From: Delphinus delphis
Lineage: Eukaryota > Chordata > Mammalia > Artiodactyla > Delphinidae
DNA: 64,000 bases
Assembly: GCF_949987515.2 (NCBI RefSeq)
Contig: NC_082694.2
Coordinates: forward strand, 60,696,080 to 60,760,079
Reading direction: 5' to 3'
Of this stretch, positions 24,761 through 37,009 are shown one piece after another. The position numbers were made by a program, and so were the translations under genes. Positions within the stretch are counted from its first letter, which is position 1, and the number at the start of each line of letters is the position of its first letter. A model generated the notes under the pieces. It was not told the DNA's origin, did not search any database, and saw nothing but the letters and a program-made list of their open reading frames with translations.

Positions 24761-25764
24761 GAAGTAGGAGCTTAATTGTTAATTCTTTCACCTAATTACT
24801 GTGAAAATTGCTAAAACTTAGCACTTAGGATAAGCCAGGTACTACTGTAGATATTGTACATGCAGTAGCGCAGTCCTCATAGCTGTTATCTTCATTTTAC
24901 CTCTACCCTCTATCTACCCTCTACAATGATACTGAATAAAACCAGTTATTCTCTGTTAATTTCCTAATCTTATGTTTGCACTGTGTCCACCCAGTAACAC
25001 AACTTCCTGGGTGTGTGGTGTGAGTAGGGATAACACTTCATAAATGAATACATTGTTATCAGTAGCAAAAAATAAATAAATCATCCATATAAAAATGGGG
25101 AGAAAAACCAATTCTCTTAACACCTTTTCAAATATTTGAAGACCATTATTCTGCTTGGTTGTGTTAAGCATAATTTGTCACATGACATTGTTTTCAGCTT
25201 TATCTAGATATATCCTCATTATTATTTTTTTACATCAATATAGCTCTTAAAAGTGTGGACTGTAAAAATGAATACAGTGGTAACGTAAGCTGACTAGCAA
25301 CCAGTATGCTGATTGATGCTGATGTGTTCTCAGTGTCCTGGGGGTTTATGTTTACATTAGTTCTTTTAGTCACCCATTATATTAGCAGCCATTATTAAAC
25401 TCTTGGTTGATAACACCTCTAGTGAACAGGTTCTAAGTCAGCATTTCTATATTTGCACATTTAACTTTTTGAACTAAATGTAAAGCTTTACTCTCATCAT
25501 TGTTATAGTTCACTTGAATTTTAGTTTATTTCTCCCAGATTGTACACTCTGAGGATTTTATAAGCATGTCTTCCATGTCTTTATTATCTTATAAATAATC
25601 AAAAACAATATAGGGCCAAGGGCAGCGTTCCAAGGCACTCCCCTAAAGACTTCTCTAAGTTGATACAGAGCAGCAAACTTAACCAACTACACTAACATAT
25701 AACTCATACTCAAACAACGTATTTACAAAAAGAGTATGGAATATCATCTTGAGAATTGTTTTGG

Positions 25765-25935
25765 CCAGAATACACTAATTTTTTTTCTGGCTTTGCTAAT
25801 TGTGTGATCTCGGGCAAGTACTTTAAGCCAGTTTTCTCAACTATAAAATGGGTTGTTGTGAGGATTAAGTGAGGAAACACATATGGAATGCTTAGAACGG
25901 TGTCTGGCAGATAGAGCTCAATTACTGTGAGTTAT
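25765..25935 (+). mobile_element. MIR SINE relic
   Basis: MIR core and tail: AATTGTGTGATCTCGGGCAA, CTCAACTATAAAATGGG, GTGAGGATTAAGTGAGG. Confidence 0.8.
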
Positions 25936-26529
25936 TATTTCCTCCATCTAAAAAGACCAATAACCCCTTTTTTAAAAGGTGTAAATGTAGCTGATTTGGC
26001 ATTCTGTTTGAATTCATGCTGATGTCTAGTGATCATTATATTCTAAGTATTGGAAAACCATTTGCTTTCATAATCTATTCTCAGATTTGACTAAGGGTTA
26101 ACATTAAGTTTATATGTCTGCAGTTTCTGAAATCACTTTCCCACTCCTCCAGCCCATAAAACTTGAAGCCGTTCTGACCCATCTCCAGCCCATGACTGTT
26201 TCTCTCTTTCTGAACTCTTTCTCCAAGATGATAGGAGTCAGCTTTGTAATTGCACTGACTAATTGCTTTAGCAATATGGAGTGCATTGCATCTGAACCCG
26301 AAGACTTGCACTTCCATAAAGATGTGTTAGTCCCTCGTATTCACGAGGCTCAGGTTTCAGTTCTCAATGCTCTGCTACAACTTTAGTTTAAAAACTCAGA
26401 GAAAGTAAGCAAAAGACCAGTTGAGCAATTGTGCCTTCTCAATGTGCTCTCTCAACCTTAACATCCTCTCTGAGCGGTGATTCTCTCAGTTCCTTGTTCT
26501 TTCAGAAATGGTATGTGATTGTGGAGACA

Positions 26530-26720
26530 GCACTTGGTAGGAAAGTATGAAACTTGGGTCCTGATTCCCACTCCACCTCTTAATGGCCATTTGATGCTGG
26601 GCAAGTTACTTTATCTGCTTTTGCTTCCGTTAACTCATCTGCAAAAATAATAAATAATATTTGCCTTGTCAAATTCCAAAGAGATATCATGAGATAAAGC
26701 ATATAAAACATTTACAAGAT
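26530..26720 (+). mobile_element. MIR SINE relic
   Basis: MIR order: GGGTCCTGATTCCCACTCCA, GATGCTGGGCAAGTTACTTT, TCATCTGCAAAAATAATAAA, then GAGATATCATGAGATAAAGC. Confidence 0.78.
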
Positions 26721-27620
26721 GTTAAGTGCTGTACAATATAAAATGGGTTAAAATTACTTATCTGAATGTAGTTCTAAAAGCTGTTATCTTTAAGCAGTTT
26801 TTTTCTAAGCCATACTTTTTCTTGAACTTGCTCATTCTTAATACTATATCTGTATGTTTTTGCTCTTCTGTTATGTTCATCCTCGTTTATTTAGCCCCAT
26901 TAACTACTTTCCAGAGTCATTCTGCAACCACATTGGATGCTTCACTCTTTTTCATCATTAGACTTTACAGGTATATGGATGGAATTTAAATTGAAAGATC
27001 CTTCTCTTGTGAGCCATTTCACTTAGCCATGGGGTCGTACTTTTAGTTTTTGAACTGTCCTTATGTAAAACTGTGATACATATGTAACTGTGCTTAGTGT
27101 TCTCTTTTTCACTTTTAGAAATTTTTTATGACAAGATCGCTTTTTCCTATGTTCCTGTCTTAAGTATGTCTTTTATACTTCTTTGTGTGTCATATAACTG
27201 TGTTTAGTATATGCTTCCTTAGTTTTCTGAAAGAAATCTGCTTAGATTTAAACTTTTAATATAAAAAAGAATACTCTTGTCTATGTTAGGGCAGTATTAT
27301 ACATCTTTTGTATGGCCAGGTGGTACTTTATTTCTATGACGATGTCAGTTTTACTTTTCTTTTTTGTCCCTTCTGTTTTTGTCATAACTCAGTTGTGTAT
27401 TTGTGGAATAAAAGTGTTTGACCTTCAAGTTTTAGGTATTAGTGAGGAATAGCAGGGTTTTGTTTTTTGCTCTTTTTTTTTTTTATCAGGAGGCTCTCCC
27501 TGAAATCATGGGCTCTGATAACTAGACCAAAAAAAAAAAAAGGCTACCCATTAGGATTTATTGGTGAATTATAAACATACAGCCAAAACATATCATTTTA
27601 AAAAAGCACAAGGATTCTTT

Positions 27621-27997
27621 TTTTTAATTAATTAATAAATTTTATTTATTTTGGCTGTGTTGGGTCTTCATTGTTGCACCCGAGCTTTCTCTAGTTGCGG
27701 TGAGCAGGGGCTGCTCTTCGTTGCAGTTGTGCAGGCTTCTCGTTGCAGTGGCTTCTCTTTTTGCGGAGCGTGGGCTCTAGGTGCGCAGGCTTCAGTAGTT
27801 GAGGCTCACGGGCTTCAGTAGTTGTGACACGTGGGCTCAGTAGTTGTGGCTCGCGGGCTCTAGAGCGCAGGCTCAGTAGTTGTGGTGCACGGGCTTAGTT
27901 GCTCTGCAGCATGTGGGATCTTCCTGGACCAGAGCTCAAACCCATGTGCCCTGCATTGGCAGGCAGATTCTTAACCACTGGGCCACCAGGGAAGCCC
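27621..27997 (-). mobile_element. CHR-type SINE, long type, antisense
   Basis: Long variant (about 375 bp): poly-T/ATTTATTTT head, tandem TCAGTAGTTGTGGC-like units, and the tRNA-related end with CCACCAGGGAAGCCC. TSD CAAGGATTCTT at about 27609-27619 and 27998-28008. Confidence 0.93.
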
Positions 27998-28738
27998 CAA
28001 GGATTCTTGCATTTTTAAAATAATGTTAAGTGAGTATAAAATATTAAAAGTTTCTAAAAAATTTCTTCCAGGCTACCTACATTTCAGAAAGCATCAACTT
28101 TTCTCCATGGGCCCATTCACCAAGTGGAATATGCCTGTACTATTTTAAAAAGCCTTTGTGCTTAATCCTGGAAAAATTTGCTCCTCCAAAATGAAAATGA
28201 GGACATTTGAGAAGGTGATTTAAGGTGTGGACATTTGAGAAAGTGTCCCATTAGATCAAGGAACCAAAGGATAAGTACTGAATAGACTAATCCTAAACAC
28301 TTTTTATTTTTTAAACTAGGATTTTATTTTGACAGAAAAACAACTTTTATTCATTATGTATTTTCTGAAATTAAAAGAGAGAGACAAGAATAGACTTAAA
28401 AGAAAATAGATGAAGATGTTTAGTAAATAAACAATGTCAACTCTCTTCTGATGAGGATAATTCAGTGATGTTAAATCCTTTCCAAAACCCTGGTTGTGGT
28501 CCTAAAGACAAGACTCTTCTTTGATGGGACTGATATTAAGGGAAGTGGGACCTTTTGTATATTCAACTCACAGTTGTAGAACTTGCCATCATCAGCATGA
28601 GTGGCTTAAAAGAGGAAATAAAGAAGCTTTCAACTAAATCTGAAAGTACAGTCATTTTTTTACCACTGTGATTTTAAGGCCTCTTCATAACCATTGAAAA
28701 AGAATTGACAACTGTTTTAAAAGATTAAAGAAAGGCAG

Positions 28739-29026
28739 ATGTCTGCAAACAATTCTCCTCCATCATCCCAGAAGTCTGTAATACCTGCAACTCTTCCTGC
28801 TGTGCTTCCAGCTCCTTCTCCGTGTTCAAGTCCTAAAACAGGGCTCTCTGCGCGACTCTCTAATGGAAGCTTCAGTGCACCATCACTCACCAACTCCAGA
28901 GGCTCAGTGCATACAATCTCATTTCTACTGCAAATTGGCCTTACACGGGAGAGTATAACCATCGAAGCCCAGGAACTATCTTTATCTGCAGTCAAGGATC
29001 TTGTGTGCTCCATTGTTTATCAAAAG
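28739..29026 (+). CDS. PRKD3: PRKD3 exon 2: protein kinase D3, residues 1-96
   Basis: PRKD3 is a diacylglycerol-responsive Ser/Thr kinase that acts downstream of PKC in Golgi trafficking and signalling. This exon carries the start. The protein begins MSANNSPPSSQKSV, then a Ser/Pro/Ala-rich stretch with CSSPKTGLSARLSNGSFSAP (about residues 29-48), then the first half of the ubiquitin-like domain (from about residue 56: VHTISFLLQIGLTRES) to YQK96. An in-frame TAA at 28718-28720, seven codons upstream, supports this ATG, although its context is weak (C at -3, T at +4). The donor AAG|GTACTG is phase 0; the open frame continues into the intron to 29092 but that extension is not PRKD3-like. The acceptor is probably the TTTTAAG ending at 28678, leaving a 60-nt 5' UTR piece; this is less certain. 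Confidence 0.96.
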
Positions 29027-30729
29027 GTACTGTGCATGCTATTTATGTCAGTAGTTTTTCTAAGTAATATTGTTTCTACTGCTTTTCTATAAATTATACA
29101 TGCAACAGTGAGTTAACACATATGGATCAATCAGTTGTTTATATCTTAATTCTGAGCATTGGGAGAGAGTCCTGATAGACTAAAAGCCTAAAGTCTGAAA
29201 TTTCAGAGTCTAACAGCTGGAGCCTATATCCAGGCTTTAAAATACTGCTTATTCAATTCATCTCTTTAAGAGCAGGAAAATCAGTGTAAAGTCAAGAGGA
29301 CTTAAGCAGTCTCACTTGTTTTCAGAGAAAACAGTCAGGAGGTAGAAGGCACAAGGCATCAAGGGGGCTTACCAAAAGGATGAGACACAGCTGCTGCTGA
29401 GTCCAGGTCCATACCTCGTTCTTCCTAGGTCCCCTGTATGCTGCCCTTTTGTCCCCTTTAGATCCTGATTTCACCTAAACTGCCAGAGGACCACACTCTC
29501 TCTGTCTCTTAAAAATTAGGTAAATGAGCTGTAATATATATCAGAATAGAAGAAAAATTTTAAATTTAAAATCACCCTCAAATTTTAAATTGAGGGTGAT
29601 TTTATTTTGCTTCCAATTAACTCACCCCCTGCCCCGTACCATACCATTTTTTAAGGAATCTTAGCTAAATTTCTTTAATAATCTTGATTTGATGCATGAG
29701 CTGGTATGTTCTATGTTTTATCATAAAACTGTATATAAGTAGTATGAATTGGTTACATTTTCTTTTTAATGGACCAAGCCTATGTTTCAAACAACTTAGT
29801 ATACTTTATGTTTTAAAAATCCTATCAGTAAGATTAATGTGTTTGGATAATGCTCCTCGTCTTACTGTTTTTGTTTCAGTTACTTATGCTTTACATGGTT
29901 TGTCATTATCTTCTGATGTAGAAGTAATTAACAGTCAAAAAAATGTTATGTGGTTTGTGAAAATGACCCTTGTCTCCTGTGTGTTAACAGTGACTTATCT
30001 ATTTAAATGTGGCCAAAAGTAATTTTAGATATTCTTTTGTAGATCTGTAGAACCATCTTTGTGTCTTTAAGTATCTTTGCTTTTAACTTCCCTTTCATCA
30101 GATGGTAACAGATGTTTTAATAAATATTTTTGCAACTAGGTTTTTAATTTAATGGTAAGAGTTTAACTTAAATACAATTTGTAACTTTATTGTCCTCTCT
30201 TTTTTTGAGCCCATAGAAAATCATAACTAATGTTTTGGTAGAGCTATATTATTCAGTTTTCAACCTTTGGAAATTTGACTTAGTTCTTATATTTATACAG
30301 AGGCATACTGATTTTCTACAGGATTACTTTAGAATGAATGTTACTTCCTCATTAATATAGATGTGAGAAGTGGGTCAGATGGGTCAAGTTCTTGGGAAGC
30401 TAGGTTAAAAATCATAATCTATGAAGAATTCTAGTGAAGCCAAGGAAATAAGATATGGCTCAAGAAAAGATAATTCAGGGTGAACTGTATGCAAATATAA
30501 AATAGAATTATTGATTATGGAGATAGCCAGCATAAAATGAATATCATGGTGAACTGAATTTGAGGCAATATTGTAGTGATATGGGGATGTGCTTGGCAAA
30601 AATATAAAACATGTATGTAACATAATCTTATTACACACTCCTTTTGACATGTGCTAGAATCCTAACTGTTGTTTAAGTGTAGTGAAAAAGAGTATTGAGC
30701 TTGTAACTAGGTCAGCTGTATTGTTTTTC

Positions 30730-30848
30730 GTTTGTTTTTGGCCATCCCATACAGCTTGCGGGATCTTAGTTCGCCAACCAGGGATTGAACCCAGGCCCTC
30801 AGCAGTGAGAGCACAGAGTCCTAACCACTGGACCGCCAGGGAATGCCC
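30730..30848 (-). mobile_element. Short (~120 bp) tRNA-derived SINE, antisense
   Basis: A third SINE form: the reverse complement begins GGGCATTCCCTGGCGGTCCA and ends in TGTATGGGATGGCCAAAAAC. It shares the tRNA-like head of the CHR elements but lacks their body. A second copy is at 63293-63414. The divergence suggests an older cetartiodactyl SINE. The TSD is only approximate (CTGTATTGTTTT and CTCTGTTGTTTA). Confidence 0.85.
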
Positions 30849-30941
30849 AACTCTGTTGTTTATTAACTGCATACCTTTATGTGATTTGACTTCTCTGTAT
30901 TACATTTCCACATCTATCAAATTATTGAGTTGGGATGATTT

Positions 30942-31241
30942 TTTTTTTTAATAAATTTATTTTATTTTATTTTTGGCTGTGTTGGGTCTTCGTCACTGCA
31001 CGCGGGCTTTCTCTAGTTGCGGCGAGCGGGGGCTACTCTTTGTTGCGGAGCACAGGCTTCAGTAGTTGTGGCACGCAGGCTCAGTAGTTGTGGCTCGCAG
31101 TCTCTAGAGCACAGGCTCAGTAGTTGTGGCGCACGGGCTTAGTTGCTCTACGGCATGTGGGATCTTCCCGGACCAGGGCTCGAACCCGTGTCCCCTGCAT
31201 TGGCAGGCGGATTCTTAACCACTGCTCCACCAGGGAAGCCC
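30942..31241 (-). mobile_element. CHR-type SINE, long type, antisense
   Basis: 300-bp copy with a T-rich/ATTTTATTTT head and CCACCAGGGAAGCCC end. Perfect 15-bp TSD GAGTTGGGATGATTT at 30927-30941 and 31242-31256. Confidence 0.95.
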
Positions 31242-31624
31242 GAGTTGGGATGATTTCTAGTGTATAATTCCAGCTGTGAAATTCTGAATCATTTAACCTA
31301 AAGTTAAGTCTTCACTCTAGAGACAGATAAAGGAGAAAGGAATTTCAAGGAATGATCTACTCAGGTCCTAACTGGAAAGAAATCTTAAGGGAACCAACTC
31401 AGATTCTGGGGTTTGATAGAGAGGTTTCATGGATCCCTAACTCACCTGGGAGATGGAAAAACCATGTCAGAAGTTCTTTTCTTTTTACATTCTCTCTTAG
31501 ATTCTTGCTTGCTAATCACTTACTTCCATTACCTACACATGCATAGCTCCAGGTTAACTCCCAGGACTCTGATGGGCACACCTGCTTTTCTTATTTCTGT
31601 TCTTAGTAAATACATTTATTGAAC

Positions 31625-31930
31625 CTTTTAAAGGTAGAGCACTGGTTAAATTTTAAGAAGTAGATTAACCAAATGTCCCTTCCCTCAAAAAGCTTATAGT
31701 CTGGTAAGGGAAACATTTACCAGAATAAAATATGAGAAGTAGAAAGTGAAGTTAAAATAAAAAGTGCTCTTCTCAGGTTGATAAAAGATATGAAAGACTT
31801 CATATGAAATGTAACATTTCATCTGATACTTAAAGAATGAGTAAGATTTCAGTGATATGGGAGGTAAGGAGTACATACCAAGGCAAAAAAATCAGGATGA
31901 GCAAAGATATGGGAGGGGAAAGGAGGAAGA
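31625..31930 (+). mobile_element. L2-like LINE relic
   Basis: Contains CCCTCAAAAAGCTTATAGTC and, further on, GATACTTAAAGAATGAGTAA, the order seen in L2 3' regions. A weak MIR-like piece follows at 31935-32035. Confidence 0.5.
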
Positions 31931-32385
31931 TTATAATTGACAACATTTATTGAGTACCTACTGTATGTCAGGAGCTTCGCACACCCTTTCTGCTTAATAC
32001 TTGCAACAAGTTTTGGTGCATCTCACATAGTTAATGTGAGTTTTTTTTTTTTTCTTGTGATGAGAATTTGTAAGATCTGTTCTCTTAAAAACTTTCAGAT
32101 ATAAAGTATTGTTAACTGTAGTCACCATGCTGTACATTACATTGCCTGAACTTACTTATTTTATAACTAGAAGTTAGTACCCTTTGACCACTTTCACCCA
32201 TTTCCCCACCTTCTACCCTTTGTCTCTAGTAATCACCAGCTCTGGTTTTTCCAGATTCCACATATAAGTGAAATCATACAATATTTATTTTTCTCTGCTT
32301 GACTTATCTTACTTATTAGCATAATGCCCTCAAGGTCCATCCACGTTGTTGCAAATGATAGGATTTCCTTCCTTTTAAGATTGAA

Positions 32386-32419
<34 letters not shown>

Positions 32420-32868
32420 CACATTTTCTTTATCCATCTGTCGATGGACACATAGGTTGTTTCCACATCTTGGCTATTGTAAATAATGATGCAATAACAT
32501 GAGGGTGCAGATTTCACTCAAGATAGTGATTTCATATCCTTTGACTGTATACCCAGAAGTGGAATTGCTGGATCACATGGTAGTTCGGTTTTTAATTTTT
32601 TGAGGAACCTCCATGCTGTTCCATAGTGCCTGCACCAATTTACATTCCCATTAACAGTGCACCAGGGTTCCCATTTCTCCACATCCTTGTCAACATATGT
32701 TATTATCCTTTTGACAGTAGCCATTCTAACGGGTGTGATGTGATACCTCATTGTGGTTTTGATTTGCATTTCCCTGATGATTATTGATGGAAAACTTTTT
32801 CATGTACCTGTTGGCCATTTGTATGTCTTTTTTGGAAAAATGTTTATTAAGTTCCTCTGCCCAGTTTT

Positions 32869-33184
32869 TAAAAAAATAAATTTATTTTATTTATTTTATT
32901 TTTGGCTACATTGAGTTTTCGTTGCTGCGCGTGGGCTTTTCTCTGGTTGTGGCAAGTGGGGGCTACTCTGTTGCAGTGTGCGGGCTTCTCGTGGTGGCTT
33001 CTCTTCTTGCAGACCATGGGCTCTAGGTGTGCAGGCTTCAGTAGTTGTGGCACGTGGGCTCAGTAGTTGTGGCGCACGGACTTAGTTGCTCTGCGGCATG
33101 TGGGATTTTCCCAGACCAGGGCTCGAACCCGTGTCCCCTGCATTGGCAGGCAGATTCTTAACCACTGCACCACCAGGGAAGTCC
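32869..33184 (-). mobile_element. CHR-type SINE, long type, within L1
   Basis: Antisense copy. TSD TCCTCTGCCCAGTTTT (32853-32868) and TCCTCTGCCCATTTTT (33185-33200), 15 of 16 identical. Confidence 0.94.
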
Positions 33185-33355
33185 TCCTCTGCCCATTTTT
33201 TAATCTAATTGGTAGGTGGTTTTTTTTTTGTTTTGTGTTGTTTTCTTTTGATGTTGAGTTATGTGAGTTCTTTATATATTTTGGATATTAAACCTTTATC
33301 AGATATAAGATTTGAAGATATTTTCTCCAATTCCATAGGTTTCCTTTTAATTTTT

Positions 33356-33566
33356 TTTTTTTTTTTTTTTTTTGGCGGTACACGGACCTCTCCCTGTTGT
33401 GGCCTCTCCCGTTGCGGAGCACAGGCTCTGGACACGCAGGCTCAGCGGCCATGGCTCACGGGCCCAGCCGCTCCGCGGCATATGGGATCTTCTCGGGCCG
33501 GGACACGAACCTGTGTCCCCTGCATCAGCAGGCGGACTCTCAACCACTGCACCACCAGGGAAGCCC
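33356..33566 (-). mobile_element. CHR-type SINE, short type, within L1
   Basis: Antisense copy with a long T run. TSD TTCCTTTTAATTTTT (33341-33355) and TTCCTTTTCATTTTT (33567-33581), 14 of 15 identical. Confidence 0.94.
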
Positions 33567-34374
33567 TTCCTTTTCATTTTTTAATGGTTTCCTTTGCTAT
33601 AGAGAAGCTTTTAGTTTGATTTAGTCATACTTGTTTTTGCTTTTGTTGCCTTTGCAGTTTATGTCAAATCCAAAAAATCATTGCTGGGTTCGATGTCAAG
33701 GAGCTTACCCTCTTATGTTTTCTTCTAGGAGTTTTATGGTTTCAGATCTTATGTCCAAGTCTGTAGTCCATTTTCAGTTGATTTTTGTGTACAGTGTAAG
33801 ACTGGGCTTCAGTTTCATTCTTCTGCATGTGGCTCTTCAGTTTTCCCAGCACCATTTATTGAAGAGACTGTCCTTTCCCGTTGTATATTCTTGGCTCCTT
33901 TGTTGTAAATAAATATGTACGCATGGGTTTATTTCTGGGCTCTGTTCTGTTTCATTGATTTAATGTGTCCATTTTTATGCCAATACCATATTGGTTTGAT
34001 TACTGTGACTTTGAAGTGTAGTTTGAAATCAGAGGCATGATGCCTCCAGCTTTGTTCTTCTTAAGACTGTTTTGGCTATTTGGGGTCTTCTGTGGTTCCA
34101 TACAAATTTTAAGATTGCTTTTTCTATTTTTGTAAAAAATAATCATTGGAATTTTGATAGGAATTGCATTGAATCAGTAGATCATTTTGGGTAGTATGGA
34201 CATCTTAATATTCTTTCAGTTTGTGAACATAGAATATCTATTTATTTGCATCTTCTACAATTTCTTTCATCAATGTCTTACAGTTCCCAGTGTATAGGTC
34301 TTTCACCTCCTTGGTTAAATTTATTTGTAGGTATTTTATTCTTTTTGATACACCTGCACGTGAGTTTGTTTCTT

Positions 34375-34876
34375 TTTTTTTTCTGACTGTGTCAGGTCTT
34401 AGTTGAGGCATGTGGGATCTTTGTTGAGGCATGCAGGATCTTTCGTTGCTGTGTGGGGGCTTCTCTCTAGTTGTGGCATGCAAGCTTCTCTCTACTTGTG
34501 GCATGCGGGTTTTTCTCTCTCTAGTGGTGGTGCGCAGACTTCTCTCTAGTTGTGGCATGCGGGCTTCTCTCTAGTTGTGGCGTGTGGGTTTTTCTCTCTC
34601 TAGTTGTGGTGCACAGACTTCTCTCTAGTTATGGTGTGCGGGCTTCTCTATAGTTGTGGGGTGTGGATTTTTCTCTCTCTAGTTGTGCACGGGCTCCAGG
34701 GTGCATGGGCTCAGTAGTTTGCGGCATGCAGGCTCTCTCGTTGAGGCGCATGAGCTCAGTAGTTGTGGTGCACAGGCTTAGTTGCATGTGGGCTCTTAGC
34801 TCCCCGACCAGGGATGGAACCTGCATCCCCTGTATTGGAAGGCGGATTCTTTACCGCTGGACCACCAGGGAAGTCC
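34375..34876 (-). mobile_element. CHR-type SINE, long type, with internal repeat expansion
   Basis: About 500 bp, clearly longer than its relatives (about 300-375 bp). The extra length comes from tandem units of about 28 bp built on CTTCTCTCTAGTTGTGGCAT between about 34455 and 34690. Approximate TSD TGAGTTTGTTTCTT (34361-34374) and TGAGATTGCTTCTA (34877-34890). Confidence 0.88.
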
Positions 34877-36195
34877 TGAGATTGCTTCTAATTTCTCTTT
34901 CCAGTAGTATGTTATTAGTATATAGAAATGCAATTGATTTTTGTATATTGACTTTGTATCCTGTAACTTTACTGAATTTTTAAATTAATTTTAACAGTTT
35001 TTTTGGTGGAGTCTTTAAGCTTTTCTATATATAGTGTCACGTCTTCTGCAGATACACAGTTTTGCTTCTTCCTTTCTGATTTGTATGTCTTTTATGTCTT
35101 TCGCTTGTCTAACTGCTCTGACTAGGACTTCCAGTACTATGCTGAATAAAGATGGTGAGAGTGGACATCCTGTCTTGTTCCTGATCTTAAAGGAAAAGTT
35201 TTCAGCTTTTCACCATTAAGTATGATGTTAGCTGTGGGCTTGTTAATATATGGTCTTTATTATTTTGAAGTACGTCCCTTCTCCACTCACTTTGTTGAGA
35301 GTTCTTGTCATGATGGATGTTGAATTTGGTTAAATGCTCTTTCTGCAACTATTGAGATGATTATGATTTTTATCTTTCATATTGTTAATGTAGTGTGTCG
35401 CGTTTATTGATTTGTGTGCGTTGAAACATCCTTTCATCCCTGGAATAAATGCCACTTGATGATGTGTGCGATCCTTTTAATGAATTCAGTTGGTTAACAT
35501 TTTGTTGAGGATATTTATGTATATGTTCATCAGGGATATTAGGCTGTAATTTTCTTGTAGTGTCCTCGTCTGGCTTTATTATCAGGGTAATGTGGGTCTT
35601 GTAAAATGAGTTTGGAAGTGTTCCTTCTACTTCTATTTTTTGGAAGAATTTAAGAAGGATTGGTATTCTTATTTAAATATTTGGTAGAATTTACCAGTAA
35701 AGCCCTCTGGTTCTGAGCTTTTGTTTGTTGAGAGGTTTCTGATTACTGATTCAGCCTCCTTACTATTAATTGATCTATTCAGATTTTCTATTCCTTCATG
35801 ATTCAGGATTGGTAGGTTGCATGTTTCTAGGAATTTATCTACTTCCTCTAAGTGTCCAGTTTGTTGGTGTGTAATTGTTCATAGTAGCCTCTTATGATCC
35901 TTTGTATTTATGTGTATCAGTTGTAATGTCTTCTCTTTCATTTGTAATTTAGTTTATATGAGTCTTCTTTTTTTCTTGTTAAGTCTGTATAAAGGCTTGT
36001 CGATTTTGTTTATCTTTTTTAAAAACCAGCTCTTAGTTTCATTGATCTTTTCTGTTGTGTTTTTAGTCTCTATTTCATTTATTTCCACTGTGATCTTTGT
36101 TATTTCCTTCCTTCTACTACTTCTTGTTCTTCTTTTTCTAGTTTCTTGAGGTATAAAGTTAGGTTGTTTATTTGAGATCTTTCTGTTTTCTTTTT

Positions 36196-36514
36196 ATTCT
36201 TTTTATTTTTATTTTTGGCTGCATTGGGTCTTCGTTGCTGTGCATGGGCTTTCTCTAGTTGTGGTGAGCGGGGGCTGTTCTTCATTGCACTGCATGGGCT
36301 TCTCATTGTGGTGGCTTCTCTTGTTGAGGAGCATGGGCTCTAGGCACATGGACTTCAGTAGCTGTGGTTCGTGGGCTCTAGAGCGCAGGCTCAGTAGTTG
36401 TGGCACACGGGCTTAGTTGCTCCACGGCTTGTGGGATCTTCACGGACCAGGGCTTGAACCCGTGTCCCCTGCATTGGCAGGCGGATTCTTAACCACTGCG
36501 CCACCAGGGAAGTC
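36196..36514 (-). mobile_element. CHR-type SINE, long type, antisense
   Basis: ATTTTTATTTTTGGCTGC head and GCCACCAGGGAAGTC end. No clear TSD was found. It marks a break between two different L1 segments. Confidence 0.88.
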
Positions 36515-36519
36515 TTGAA

Positions 36520-37005
36520 CATCTCTTTGAGGGGCACAATTCAACAGTCCATTTCAAAATAATTTTGTATATGGTAAGATAAGAATCAAACTTCATTTCT
36601 TTTTGTAGGACATCAGATTTTTCCAGGACCATTTGTTGAAAAGACTATTCTTCCCTTACTCAATTACTTTAGTACCTTGGTTGTAAATCAGTTGACCACA
36701 TATATCTTGGGCCATTTCTGAACACTGTTTTGTTTTATCGACTTATGTGTCTGTATCCTTAAACTAATTTCACATTGTCTTGAATTCTTTAGTTTTATAA
36801 AGACATGATGTCAGGGCATAAATCCTGCAACTTTGTTCTTTTTTTCAAAACTGTTTATCTCAGTTTGCGTTCTTTGCATTTCCATATAAATGTTAAAATC
36901 AGCTTGGTGATTTATACATAAAAGCTTACCAGAATTGTGTATATCATTTTTTATCTGTGTTTCATGTTTTTGATGCAGTTTTAAATGGGGTTTTTAAATT
37001 TTCTA
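36520..37005 (-). mobile_element. Older L1 ORF2-region fragment, antisense
   Basis: Resembles the stretch of L1 at 33840-34330 (CCAGGACCATTTGTTGAAAA, then GGTTGTAAATCAGTTGACC) but is more diverged. A younger L1 abuts it at 37010. Confidence 0.65.
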
Positions 37006-37009
37006 ATTT

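Larger units (their letters stand above)
20961..28678 (+). other. PRKD3: PRKD3 intron 1 (approximate)
   Basis: No coding exon recognised. Contents: L2-like relic at about 23410-23590; sense MIR relics at about 24565-24760, 25765-25935 and 26530-26720; a long CHR SINE at 27621-27997. A T-run/A-run pair sits near 27472 and 27528. The open frame at 21399-21725 has no domain. The left boundary is uncertain because the exon 1 donor is not resolved. Confidence 0.7.
32080..36195 (-). mobile_element. L1 LINE in antisense, carrying three SINEs
   Basis: One long antisense L1: 3' UTR at about 32080-32330, then the ORF2 region running rightward to about 36195. Minus-strand reading shows a broken ORF2 C-terminus ([20 protein letters not shown] at about 32710-32769). 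Many frameshifts and stops make it dead. Three SINEs are inserted at 32869-33184, 33356-33566 and 34375-34876, each leaving L1 sequence continuous on both sides, and a fourth abuts the right end at about 36196. Confidence 0.88.

Noticed and set aside
29027..29092. Extension of PRKD3 exon 2 to the end of its open frame
   Set aside because: A canonical donor follows codon 96, exon 3 continues the PRKD3 protein in phase, and the extension is hydrophobic and unlike PRKD3.
34455..34690. CRISPR-like array
   Set aside because: Units are degenerate and contiguous, without spacers, and belong to a SINE in a vertebrate genome.
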